DNA of 64,000 bases from Bacillota bacterium (lineage in GTDB: Bacteria > Bacillota > Clostridia > Lachnospirales > Cellulosilyticaceae). The first letter of the stretch is position 1; every line of letters starts with the position of its first letter. Below are positions 24,929 to 33,321 of this stretch, piece after piece. The notes below the pieces were generated by a model. That model saw only the letters and a list, made by a program, of their open reading frames with translations. It was not told the DNA's origin and ran no database searches. The position numbers were made by a program, and so were the translations under genes. Location: assembly GCA_023412455.1 (NCBI GenBank), contig JAEYNQ010000272.1:1-64000 (forward strand). Reading direction: 5' to 3'.

Positions 24929-26374
24929 TTACCTATCTGCCTTAGTTACACGACGCAAGCGGCCTTTTATAGGTGTTGTTTGAAGAGCCTTTAGTACCTC
25001 TTCCCCTTTATTATTCAAAATCTCCACAAAGGTAGAGACATCTAGTATATTGATGATTCCTATATCTTGTGCTGTCATGCCTGGTAAGTTACAAAGCGTT
25101 CCTACTATATCCACAGGGCGCATTTTAGTTTTTTTCCCAGCATTAATATGAAGCTTTATAATCTCCTCATTAAGCTTAGTTCCTTTCCCTTCTATAGACT
25201 TCATACGTGTACGCATTTTCATCTCAAATTCTTGCTTAAGCTCTTTGATAGCTCCTGGCACCTCCAGTGTTTCAAGAGGAACCTCATAACCAATATAGTC
25301 GTGGATGCTCTTTAGAAAGTAACTATCTTGGGGTGTCACGAAAGAAATGGCTTTTCCCTCCTTACTTCCACGCCCGGTACGTCCTATTCGGTGTACATAG
25401 CTTGCCTTGTCCTCTGGTAAATCATAGTTAATGACATGGGTTATATGGTCAATATCAATCCCTCGTGCTGCTACATCAGTAGCTACTAAATAGCGAAAAT
25501 AGCCTTTTCTAAAATCCTCCATTACTTGAAAACGGTCCTTTTGCTCCATGCCTCCATGAATCTTTTGGCAAGTATACTTCCGATTAACCAACCCTTCATA
25601 AACAGCATCTACTTGCACCTGAGTATTACAAAAAATCATGCAACTCTCTGGATTTTCTATAATGGTTAGTTGCTCCAGTAAATCCAATTTATCTTCTTCC
25701 TTAACATTATAACGCACTTGCTCTACTTGATTAGACGCTACGCTTTCAGCTTCTATTTCTACTGTTAACGGTGCTTTCATATAAGCCTTGCTAAGGGCCT
25801 CTATATCCTTGGGTAAAGTAGCTGAAAAAAGAAGGGTTACTCTGTCTTTTGGCAATTGATCAATAATCCTTTGTACTTCTTCAATAAAGCCCATGCGAAG
25901 CATTTCATCTGCCTCGTCAATAACAAGATATTTTATCTGAGAAGTGTCCCAAGTCCCTTTTTCTAAGTGATCTAAGGTACGGCCAGGGGTTCCCACTACA
26001 ACATGGGTCTTTTGCTTCATTTGCTTTGCCTGAATAGGAAAAGGAGCTTTTCCATACAGGGCCACCACTTTAATACGTTTAAACCGCCCAAGGTGAAAAA
26101 AGTCTTCACTAACTTGAATCGCTAACTCCCGTGTAGGCGTTAAGATTAATGCTTGGGGCTTGTTTTCTTCCCAGTCTACTCTTTCACAGATAGGGATCGC
26201 AAAACTTGCTGTTTTCCCACTTCCTGTTTGAGACTTCACTACCACATCCTTTCCTGCTAAGACAAGAGGTATTGTTTCTTCTTGTACAGGTGTAGGCGCC
26301 TTATAGTTTAAAAGGGCAATGGCCTTTAATAGGTCTTTGGATAATCTATATTTTTTAAATGGCGAATTAATCAT
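24929..26374 (-). CDS. dbpA: DEAD-box ATP-dependent RNA helicase DbpA/YxiN
   Basis: Ribosome-assembly RNA helicase of 481 aa. Motifs run in order: Q-motif APTPVQ (25-30), Walker A SQTGSGKT (48-55), TPTRELA, DEAD (153-156), SAT (184-186), VATDVAARGIDI and HRIGRTGR. The last 80 residues (about KLHINAGKKTKMRPVDIVGTL to the end) match the DbpA/YxiN C-terminal domain that binds hairpin 92 of 23S rRNA, so the enzyme should be a 23S-specific helicase. The length equals B. subtilis YxiN. It appears monocistronic. Confidence 0.92.
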   Translation of the reverse strand: MINSPFKKYRLSKDLLKAIALLNYKAPTPVQEETIPLVLAGKDVVVKSQTGSGKTASFAIPICERVDWEENKPQALILTPTRELAIQVSEDFFHLGRFKRIKVVALYGKAPFPIQAKQMKQKTHVVVGTPGRTLDHLEKGTWDTSQIKYLVIDEADEMLRMGFIEEVQRIIDQLPKDRVTLLFSATLPKDIEALSKAYMKAPLTVEIEAESVASNQVEQVRYNVKEEDKLDLLEQLTIIENPESCMIFCNTQVQVDAVYEGLVNRKYTCQKIHGGMEQKDRFQVMEDFRKGYFRYLVATDVAARGIDIDHITHVINYDLPEDKASYVHRIGRTGRGSKEGKAISFVTPQDSYFLKSIHDYIGYEVPLETLEVPGAIKELKQEFEMKMRTRMKSIEGKGTKLNEEIIKLHINAGKKTKMRPVDIVGTLCNLPGMTAQDIGIINILDVSTFVEILNNKGEEVLKALQTTPIKGRLRRVTKADR

Positions 26375-26469
26375 TCATTCATCTCTTTCTTATTTATTCC
26401 TTTTTATCTATTGTTTTTTCCTTATCTTTTACTTCTTAGCCTTAACTATTCTATAGCCTATCTCTATTA

Positions 26470-27114
26470 TTACAAGACACGAATCTTTCCCCTCTCTAAT
26501 ACAACTATTCCCTTTTTCTCAAAGTTTTTAAGGATGCGACTCACTACTTCTCTTGAGGAACCTATATCAATGGCTAATCTTTCATGGGTGGTATAAATCA
26601 CTCCTTTTTGATTACCTTGCGTATGCTCCTTTAGGTAGTCAAGAATACGCTTTTCAATACTATCAAAAGTCACCTTCTCTAAGGTATTTACTACTGCATC
26701 AAACTTACCATATAGATTTTTAAAGCTGTACTTTAAGTATTCTACATCTTCTAATAAATACTTCTCAAAGATAGCAATAGGTATAATAGCTAAAGTAGCC
26801 TCTTCTTCCACTTCCGCAAAAGCATAGGTATCACTATGGGCTAAGGTACAGAGAATGGTCATAAAACAGCTATCTCCTCTTCTTAAACGATAGAGTGTCA
26901 CCTCCCTTCCCTCTTCATTGATTCGATATACCCGAACAGTGCCTTTTAAAATAAAAGAAAAACCCCAGCAGGCCTGTTCCCCATTAATAAGCTTATAGCC
27001 CGTTTCAAAGTGCCTTTTATTAAGGCTCTGACTAATCGCCTGTTGGGCTTCTTGAGATAAAGTATTTAAGAAAGTATACTCCTTTTTAAGTTCTTCTAAT
27101 AGTTCCATAAACAT
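26470..27114 (-). CDS. Crp/Fnr-family transcriptional regulator
   Basis: A 214-residue regulator with an N-terminal cyclic-nucleotide-binding-fold domain (GYKLINGEQACWGFSFILKGTVRVY, YRLRRGDSCFM) and a C-terminal winged helix (THERLAIDIGSSREVVSRILKNFEKKGIVVLERGKIRVL). Cys46 and Cys82 do not form an Fnr-type four-cysteine iron-sulfur motif, so oxygen sensing through a cluster is unlikely. It lies downstream of the CoA-disulfide reductase and rhodanese genes on the same strand, with a terminator between. It may regulate persulfide or redox genes, like other Crp-type regulators beside rhodaneses. The ligand is unknown. Confidence 0.88.
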   Translation of the reverse strand: MFMELLEELKKEYTFLNTLSQEAQQAISQSLNKRHFETGYKLINGEQACWGFSFILKGTVRVYRINEEGREVTLYRLRRGDSCFMTILCTLAHSDTYAFAEVEEEATLAIIPIAIFEKYLLEDVEYLKYSFKNLYGKFDAVVNTLEKVTFDSIEKRILDYLKEHTQGNQKGVIYTTHERLAIDIGSSREVVSRILKNFEKKGIVVLERGKIRVL

Positions 27115-27177
27115 TCCTTCACCTCTCCTCTTTTCTCAATAAAGTTTTATCATCCACTCTCAAGCTGTGATAACTTG

Positions 27178-27220
27178 CAAAAAAGCAGCAGCCCCACTTA
27201 ACGCTGGTGTGCTACTGCCT
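27178..27220 (-). terminator. Terminator after the CoA-disulfide reductase gene
   Basis: On the minus strand GCAGTAGC and GCTGCTGC form the base of a hairpin followed by TTTTTTG. It separates the reductase gene from the Crp/Fnr gene. The rest of 27220-27460 is AT-rich with no gene seen. Confidence 0.65.
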
Positions 27221-27462
27221 CTATAGAAATATTCACATAATACTACTTATTATCAGTATACTTAAAAATGGTTATAAAGAAGAATAGCTTTGTATCCTTT
27301 TTTATAATCATAAAGGACTTATTCTAAAGAAACGCCTCTTTTAGATTTTCTTTAGTATAGCACAGCCACTTTCTTTACTTCAAGGAATATTACTTGTTTA
27401 TCATGTAAGCTGAACTTATAGGGTGACATACTTTTTTATTTAGCTTTTCTTTTTTGTGGAGG

Positions 27463-29112
27463 TTATTCCTTAGTAACAAGATCCAAAGCCTCTAGCGTCT
27501 TATAACCTCCTGTAACGTTCTTGCACTTAAAGCCATTTTGTTTGAGGATTCGCTCTGCTGTGTAAGCTCTAACTCCTACGGCACAGTAAATCCAGTATTC
27601 TTTTTCTTTATCTAATTCTCCTAGGTGGTCTCTTAGTTCATTCACATTAATATGCAGAGAATGAGGAACTTTTCCTCTCTTTCTCTCTCCTAATGTACGT
27701 ACATCTAGAATAACTACTTCCGGTTTGTCTTGAAGCATCTTTAGCTCTCGTGGATGAACCTCTTCACTCTTTCCGGTTAAGATATTTTCTGCTACATAGC
27801 CTGCAAAGTTAACAGGATCTTTAGCAGAACCAAAGGGTGGTGCATAAGAAAGCTCTAATTCTGTTAAGTCATAAATTGTCCCCCCTAGGCGAAGGACCGT
27901 AGCAAGAACATCTATACGCTTTTCTACGCCTTCATAGCCAAAGGCCTGGGCTCCCAAGACGGCTCCTGTATTATCAAAGATAAGCTTCAAGGTAATAGCT
28001 GTTGCTCCAGGGTAATAACCCGCATGATTATTAGGATGAATGATTATGGTATGATGGGGGATTTCTAGCTTTTTAAGCTGCCTTTCATTATTTCCTGTAG
28101 CAGCAAAGGTTAAGTCAAAGACCTTAATAACAGAAGTCCCTTGAGTATTCTTGTAAGATGTCTTAATACCTGCTAGATTATCTGCAATAATACGCCCTTG
28201 CTTATTAGCAGGCCCTGCTAAAGGAATAGCTGTCTGATTGCCAGATATGAAGTCAATCACTTCAACCGCATCTCCTCCTGCATAAATATTTTTAATATTT
28301 GTTTCCAGATGCTCATTAGTAAGGATATGGCCTTTAGGTCCTAGATTAATTCCTGAGTTCTTTAAGAAATCTGTATCCGGCGTTACTCCAATAGCTGTTA
28401 CTACAAAATCTGCCTGTTCAAAGGAACCATCTTGAAGCTCAACTTTAACTTGATGTCCCTCTTCATAAAAGGCTTTTACACCATTGTTTAAGATAAGGTG
28501 AACGCCCTTTTCATTGAGTTTTCTTTCTGCCTGAACAACAATCTCCTCATCAAAAGGAGCTAATATATGAGGCGCTGCTTCAATCAGTGTAACCTTTTTA
28601 TCAATATGTCTAAGATTTTCTGCTAATTCTACCCCAATATAGCCTCCCCCAATTACTATAATAGAATGGGACTGAGTAGTCATTCCTTTGATTTGATCTG
28701 TATCTTTGATATTTCTAAGGGATAAAATTTTATCACTTTCTATACCTGGTATAGCCGGCTTTAGTGGCTTAGCACCTGGTGCTAAAACCAAGGCATCAAA
28801 GCTTTCTTCATAAAGCTTCCCACCTTTTTCTTGTACTCTTACTTTCTTGTTAGTGGTATCTACACCTACGACTTCACTTTGTGTTCTGACATCTATTTGA
28901 AATCGATCCTTCATCAAAGCTGGTGTTGCCACTAATAACTTATCTCTTTCTTGTATAACATCACCTATATAGTAGGGAAGCCCACAATTAGCAAATGAAA
29001 TATACTCCCCTTTTTCAAACAATACGATTTCTACTTGCTCATCTAGTCGTCTTAATCTAGCTGCTGCAGAGGCTCCTGTTGCTACGCCACCCACAATGAC
29101 TACCTTCTTCAT
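27463..29112 (-). CDS. CoA-disulfide/persulfide reductase with C-terminal rhodanese domain
   Basis: NAD(P)H-dependent flavoprotein of 549 aa that reduces CoA disulfide, CoA persulfide or polysulfide. The FAD site is VIVGGVATGASAAARLRR (4-21) and the redox-active cysteine is in FANCGLPYYIGD (Cys43). A second dinucleotide fold is IIVIGGGYIGVELAENL, and the FAD pyrophosphate contact is IYAGGDAVEV. After about residue 455 comes a rhodanese domain whose active-site loop reads IYCAVGVRAY. This CoADR-rhodanese architecture is typical of Npsr-type enzymes in anaerobes, which dispose of sulfane sulfur or detoxify oxygen. Together with the separate rhodanese upstream it forms a sulfane-sulfur module. 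Confidence 0.92.
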   Translation of the reverse strand: MKKVVIVGGVATGASAAARLRRLDEQVEIVLFEKGEYISFANCGLPYYIGDVIQERDKLLVATPALMKDRFQIDVRTQSEVVGVDTTNKKVRVQEKGGKLYEESFDALVLAPGAKPLKPAIPGIESDKILSLRNIKDTDQIKGMTTQSHSIIVIGGGYIGVELAENLRHIDKKVTLIEAAPHILAPFDEEIVVQAERKLNEKGVHLILNNGVKAFYEEGHQVKVELQDGSFEQADFVVTAIGVTPDTDFLKNSGINLGPKGHILTNEHLETNIKNIYAGGDAVEVIDFISGNQTAIPLAGPANKQGRIIADNLAGIKTSYKNTQGTSVIKVFDLTFAATGNNERQLKKLEIPHHTIIIHPNNHAGYYPGATAITLKLIFDNTGAVLGAQAFGYEGVEKRIDVLATVLRLGGTIYDLTELELSYAPPFGSAKDPVNFAGYVAENILTGKSEEVHPRELKMLQDKPEVVILDVRTLGERKRGKVPHSLHINVNELRDHLGELDKEKEYWIYCAVGVRAYTAERILKQNGFKCKNVTGGYKTLEALDLVTKE

Positions 29113-29288
29113 AGTCTTTCCTCCTTCTCTTTTTCCTTTTATTGCTTTAACATCCTTCTTATTTATTGCATTTATCCTTGTAACTATCTCATTACTACTT
29201 GGTGTTGTGTTACTTATATCTATTTTATGACTTATCTATTATATTACCTCTTTTTTTTCTTTTCTTCCAGTTTTTCTAGGCCCTTTTC

Positions 29289-29630
29289 TTATTTTACAAT
29301 TTCATAAGGCCATGCCGCTATGCCTCCTAAATTATATACCTCCGTGTATCCCATTTGTTTAAGTAAGTTAGAAGCTCTTGTACTGCGTGCACCACTTAAG
29401 CAATAAACATAGATTGTTTTATCCTTATGGGGGACAAGTCGGGAAATCTCCTGTGTCATGTTACTGAGAGGCACGTTTCTTGCCCCTTGAATATGGCCAA
29501 TTGCAAATTCATCTTTTTCTCTTACATCTAAAAGGATTATATTTTTATCTTTCTTCAAATTTTCATAAGCAACATCTGGCTTAATATTTTTTATAGTATT
29601 ACCACCACTTAAGGCTTCAAAGAATTTCAT
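29289..29630 (-). CDS. Single-domain rhodanese-like sulfurtransferase
   Basis: A 113-residue cytoplasmic rhodanese. The fold begins at LLDVREKDEFAIGHIQGARNVPL (about 34-56), and the catalytic loop is VYCLSGARSTRA with the persulfide-carrying cysteine near residue 79. GAGGAG precedes the ATG. It lies 176 nt upstream of the CoADR-rhodanese gene on the same strand and probably passes sulfane sulfur to it. Confidence 0.9.
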   Translation of the reverse strand: MKFFEALSGGNTIKNIKPDVAYENLKKDKNIILLDVREKDEFAIGHIQGARNVPLSNMTQEISRLVPHKDKTIYVYCLSGARSTRASNLLKQMGYTEVYNLGGIAAWPYEIVK

Positions 29631-29949
29631 AATTATTCACTCCTCTTTTAAATTAGGTTTTTATCCTATTTCTTATTAAAGTTTTCCTATCTAACTTTAT
29701 TATATGCATCCATTCCTTGCCCTTCTGTAATTAAGTCACACAACACCCTAAACCCTTTCTTTATATATTTCCATTGTAACTGTTCGGCCATAGAGTGAAC
29801 AAAATGCATTCTTAGATGTGGTAAAATGATTTTTTAGACTATTTTATAGGTGTCATATCCCCATTTAAATTGAGTTATCGCCTGGTATTTTCCCTTTGAA
29901 ACATTATGCTTATAGTATATTATTTCGAAAGGATGTGAACAGCTCGAGT

Positions 29950-30165
29950 AATGAAATGAATCCACAATAAATAATCATAAAATAGTAACTGGATGTGCTG
30001 AAAAGCTAGAAAGCTAAGTCCAATAATAGAGAAACAACCAAGCGCACAAAGTTCTTAACTATAATTTCCTATTTAGGAACAGCTAAAAAACATTGTATTA
30101 GTCCTATGAAAGCACTACGGAAAGCCCTTATTAATGAAGGAGAGCTCATATTTGTTTAAGTAGTG
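29950..30165 (+). pseudogene. Possible transposase C-terminal remnant in a 650-nt intergenic region
   Basis: The region 29631-30285 contains no intact gene. At about 30035-30160 one frame reads TKFLTIISYLGTAKKHCISP then MKALRKALINEGELIFV and stops. The pattern (I.Y..TAKKH.....ALRKAL) is what I would expect of the C-terminal tail of an insertion-sequence transposase. No terminal repeats or upstream transposase domain were found, so this is tentative. Confidence 0.3.
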
Positions 30166-30285
30166 CCTGAACAGTTGCTGAATTATTTAAATTTTTTGTT
30201 AATCAAAGGAGAAAAAAGATAAGTTTGTCGTATTAACTAGTGTAAGGGAACTTAGCTAAGAAAACTTTATAAGTAGGTGAATGAA

Positions 30286-30843
30286 ATGCAAGAATGTGTT
30301 TTAGATAAGCGGGATATGCAACAACACGTAAATATAGAGGCTGATTTTAACTTTATTTTCAATACATATTATAAGAAAGTATTTAATTATTATTACTATC
30401 GAACCAATAACAAGAGTGTTGCTGAAGATCTTACGAGTAGTACCTTTGAAAAGATACTTTGTAAGAGAGAACAGTATGATAGTAAAAAAGCCTCTTTAGA
30501 AATATGGATCTTTGCCATTGCAAGGAATACTATTAAAGATTATTTTAAGATGGTGAAAAGACATCCCTGGGAGTCCATCGAAGAGATTGTGGGTTCTATT
30601 TCATCTGAACAGTCTCCAGAGGAAAAGGTTTTACATAGTGAAGAGGAGCAGGAGCTTATTGAGGCCATTATGAACCTAGACCAAAGAGAACGAACCATAG
30701 TAGCCTATAGGTATGGAGCAGGACTAAAGAACAAAGAGATTGCACAGTTAATGGGAATGAACGAAAAAACAATAAGTAAAATCTCTATGCGCGTACTTAA
30801 AAAGTTAAGAAGTGTTTTGAAGGAGGGAAGGGAGTATGAATAG
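30286..30843 (+). CDS. ECF-type RNA polymerase sigma factor
   Basis: Sigma-70 family factor of 185 aa. Region 2 is NFIFNTYYKKVFNYYYYRTN followed by KSVAEDLTSSTFEKIL; region 4 is LDQRERTIVAYRYGAGLKNKEIAQLMGMNEKTISKISMRVLKKLR. Region 3 is absent, as in ECF sigmas. The start is placed at ATG 30286; the GTG at 30277 belongs to the ribosome site AGTAGGTG. Its end overlaps the downstream anti-sigma gene by 8 nt, so the two proteins are made in a coupled way. Envelope stress is the usual signal for such pairs, but the regulon is not readable. Confidence 0.9.
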   Translation: MQECVLDKRDMQQHVNIEADFNFIFNTYYKKVFNYYYYRTNNKSVAEDLTSSTFEKILCKREQYDSKKASLEIWIFAIARNTIKDYFKMVKRHPWESIEEIVGSISSEQSPEEKVLHSEEEQELIEAIMNLDQRERTIVAYRYGAGLKNKEIAQLMGMNEKTISKISMRVLKKLRSVLKEGREYE

Positions 30844-31732
30844 AAAGGAGCAGGCAATAGACAAGAGTGAACTGAGTAGAATCGAAGATAGAATTTATCA
30901 GATAGATTTTAGTCAATCAGTAGATAGTGAAGCAATGAGAAAGAGAATACTTAAAGAGAGTGAAGAGAAAAGAGGCATATATATGAGGAAACATTGGTCC
31001 TTTAAGAAAATAGCAACAATCTCAGCAGCAGCAGTATTAGGAAGTTGTTTAATGTTACAGACGACTTTTGGACAAGAGGTCGTTGCAAAGGTATTAAAAA
31101 GATTTACGATTAGCGGTTCTACTTATGAGCAAACGAATCCAGAGGTTTTTGAACCTGTAGAGCTACCCGATGCATTAAAAGGTAAAGTGTTTACTAAGGA
31201 TGGAAAAGAAATAACAGTCATTACGGAGGATACGGAAGGCTTTTGTGATAAAGATGGAAATGCTATAACCAGTTTTGATCCGGAGACTGGAGAGATTTGG
31301 ACAGAAAAACAGCAACAGGAAGTACTAGATGGTATGCTTGTAGAAAGAGATATCCATAAAATTAATGACCATATTTGTTTTAAAGCAAAGATACCTGCTT
31401 ATGTGCCTGAAGGGTACAAGTTTGATAGATTTCAATATTATAAAAAAGATGAAAGTTCCCCAACCAACGGTATGTATGGCCATTTATACTATGTAAATGA
31501 AGAGACAGGAAATGAAATTTTTATTATGGAAAATCATGATTGTTATATGACACAAGGAGTACTGAGAACAGATGAAGTCTTAGAGGAGATAGAGATTAAT
31601 GGGGAAGACGCCATATTAAGAGGAAATAGAATTTATTGGGTAGAAGATGGTGTAGCAATTATGTATGAAGGAGGGGCTGTTGAAGCAGAAGAGGTCATAA
31701 AATCAGCTTCTTCTATGAAGGATATCGAGTAA
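30836..31732 (+). CDS. Membrane-anchored anti-sigma factor (DUF4367-like)
   Basis: Likely partner of the overlapping ECF sigma gene (298 aa). A cytoplasmic N-terminal region of about 55 residues is followed by one transmembrane helix (58-76, KKIATISAAAVLGSCLML) and an extracytoplasmic region of 220 residues. The part IPAYVPEGYKFDRFQYY through YWVEDGVAIMYEG has the look of DUF4367/MucB-like sensor domains. No zinc-type anti-sigma HxxxCxxC motif is present, so sigma binding would use another helix. GGAGGGAAGGGAG precedes the ATG. A strong terminator follows. Confidence 0.82.
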   Translation: MNRKEQAIDKSELSRIEDRIYQIDFSQSVDSEAMRKRILKESEEKRGIYMRKHWSFKKIATISAAAVLGSCLMLQTTFGQEVVAKVLKRFTISGSTYEQTNPEVFEPVELPDALKGKVFTKDGKEITVITEDTEGFCDKDGNAITSFDPETGEIWTEKQQQEVLDGMLVERDIHKINDHICFKAKIPAYVPEGYKFDRFQYYKKDESSPTNGMYGHLYYVNEETGNEIFIMENHDCYMTQGVLRTDEVLEEIEINGEDAILRGNRIYWVEDGVAIMYEGGAVEAEEVIKSASSMKDIE

Positions 31733-31762
31733 TAAGCTAAAGGGCGTTAAATAAATATAGCG

Positions 31763-31814
31763 TAAGAGAGTGTCAGGATACTGTAAAATAGTATCGTGAC
31801 ACTCTCTTATTGTC
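31763..31814 (+). terminator. Terminator of the sigma/anti-sigma operon
   Basis: TAAGAGAGTGTCA.GATAC and GTATC.TGACACTCTCTTA form a long near-perfect stem with a short A/T loop, followed by TTG. Confidence 0.85.
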
Positions 31815-31859
31815 TATCTAACTAAAAATTTATGGGCTAGTATATAACTATGAACCTAA

Positions 31860-32300
31860 CTAAAATAATGCCTCCACATAGCCCACTTTATTTCCTATGT
31901 CAAAGGCTTTCTTCTCTGTATTCCTTGATAATTCCTTTGCCTTATTAATACGTATTTGTGTCAAGTAATTGGTAAAAGTAAGTCGTGTCTCTTTTTTAAA
32001 TAATGCTGAAAAGTAATTGGTAGAAATATGTAAATAGTTACAGAGTTTCTCTGCGCTCAGCTCTTCGTCTGCATAATTGCCTTCGATGTAAATCTTTGCT
32101 TTCTCTATTAAATCATTTTTACTTGAATGCACTTAGCTATAATGGCTATACATAAATCTTCTGTTCCTATATCTAACTTAAATAAACTTCTATTTTCTTC
32201 TATCACTTCACTGGTTACATAGTCCTCAATCCCGTAATTAAAAAACCTTTCCTAATTTCCTCTTCATCATCTACTAAAAGTATTTTTTAAAACACCATTG
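31860..32300 (-). pseudogene. Broken YesN-type response regulator (AraC output)
   Basis: Pieces of one regulator survive in different frames. The upstream end (about 32297) reads KILLVDDEEEIRKG, the phosphoacceptor-domain start. A middle piece IEDYVTSEVIEENRSLFKL follows, and then a 90-codon frame (31860-32132) with AraC helix-turn-helix sequence (EELSAEKLCNYLHISTNYFS, FTNYLTQIRINKAKELS). The last helix stops at KVGYVEALF, before the normal F..VFKK end. Most of the receiver and linker are deleted. No intact histidine-kinase partner is adjacent. Confidence 0.7.
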
Positions 32301-32592
32301 TCTACCCCGACTCCAAGTCAACCTATTCACTTTGTCCAACATTTATTGATATTATCCCAAAAACACAACATATTTTACAAGTTATTATACCATTCTCCAT
32401 CTCTTTTTGTGTAAATAAATACTGCTTTTATTTAATTATTTAAAAAATAATACTAAAAATAGTTTTTAAAATTATCAAAAACAATTGACTTGTATCTTCT
32501 TTTTCTTGTATATTTATATATGACCATTATTACTTTTTTGGTCATATGTTTTGAAATTTTTCTCGTCTTACCACCCTAAAAGGAGGGCGCTT

Positions 32593-33291
32593 ATGTTTTT
32601 AAAAGTTAAAGATCTTGTAAAAAAGTATCAGAATGGAGAAAATGCATTTTTAGCCGTTAATAACTGCTCTTTTGAAATGGAAGCAGGTGAAATTGTTGTT
32701 ATCTTGGGCCCTTCTGGTTCTGGTAAGTCTACCTTAATGAACTTGATCGGAGGACTTGAACAAGCTACCTCTGGCAGCATTAAAATCCAGGGAAAAGAAA
32801 TTTGTCATTTATCCAGTAAACAACTTACTATCTATCGAAGGCATCTACTGGGTTTTGTTTTCCAGTTTTACAATCTCATTCCTAACCTCACCGTTCGTGA
32901 AAACATTGAGGTGTGTGCTCACTTAGGTGAAAATCCTCTAGATATTGATACGCTCATTGATAAAGTAGGGCTTAGTTCTGAAAAGTATAAATTTCCTTCT
33001 CAGCTTTCTGGTGGCCAGCAACAGCGTGTGGCTATTGCTAGAGCCCTTGTTAAAAACCCACAGCTTCTCCTCTGTGATGAGCCAACAGGTGCCCTAGATT
33101 ATAAAACCTCTAAAGAAGTCCTAGAGCTTTTTGAAGAGATTAATCAGACGTATAACACAGCTATTATTATGATTACTCATAATGATGCTATCAAAGATAT
33201 GTCCCATCGTATCCTACGTATTAAGGATGGGCAAATCATCCAAAACACCTTTAACACCCATCGTCAATCGGCTAAGGCTATTAACTGGTAA
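32593..33291 (+). CDS. ABC exporter ATP-binding protein (MacB/LolD type)
   Basis: ATPase of a MacB-like export or peptide-resistance system (232 aa). Walker A is GPSGSGKS, the Q-loop is in [18 protein letters not shown], the signature is [15 protein letters not shown], Walker B is [12 protein letters not shown] and the H-loop is MITHND. ATG 32593 is used because AAGGAGGG lies 6 nt upstream; the frame extends further back without a site. It is followed by the FtsX-type permease, the adaptor lipoprotein and a TetR regulator, apparently one unit. Confidence 0.92.
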   Translation: MFLKVKDLVKKYQNGENAFLAVNNCSFEMEAGEIVVILGPSGSGKSTLMNLIGGLEQATSGSIKIQGKEICHLSSKQLTIYRRHLLGFVFQFYNLIPNLTVRENIEVCAHLGENPLDIDTLIDKVGLSSEKYKFPSQLSGGQQQRVAIARALVKNPQLLLCDEPTGALDYKTSKEVLELFEEINQTYNTAIIMITHNDAIKDMSHRILRIKDGQIIQNTFNTHRQSAKAINW

Positions 33292-33321
33292 ACTATTTCC
33301 CGTAAAAGGTAGGTGAACGCC

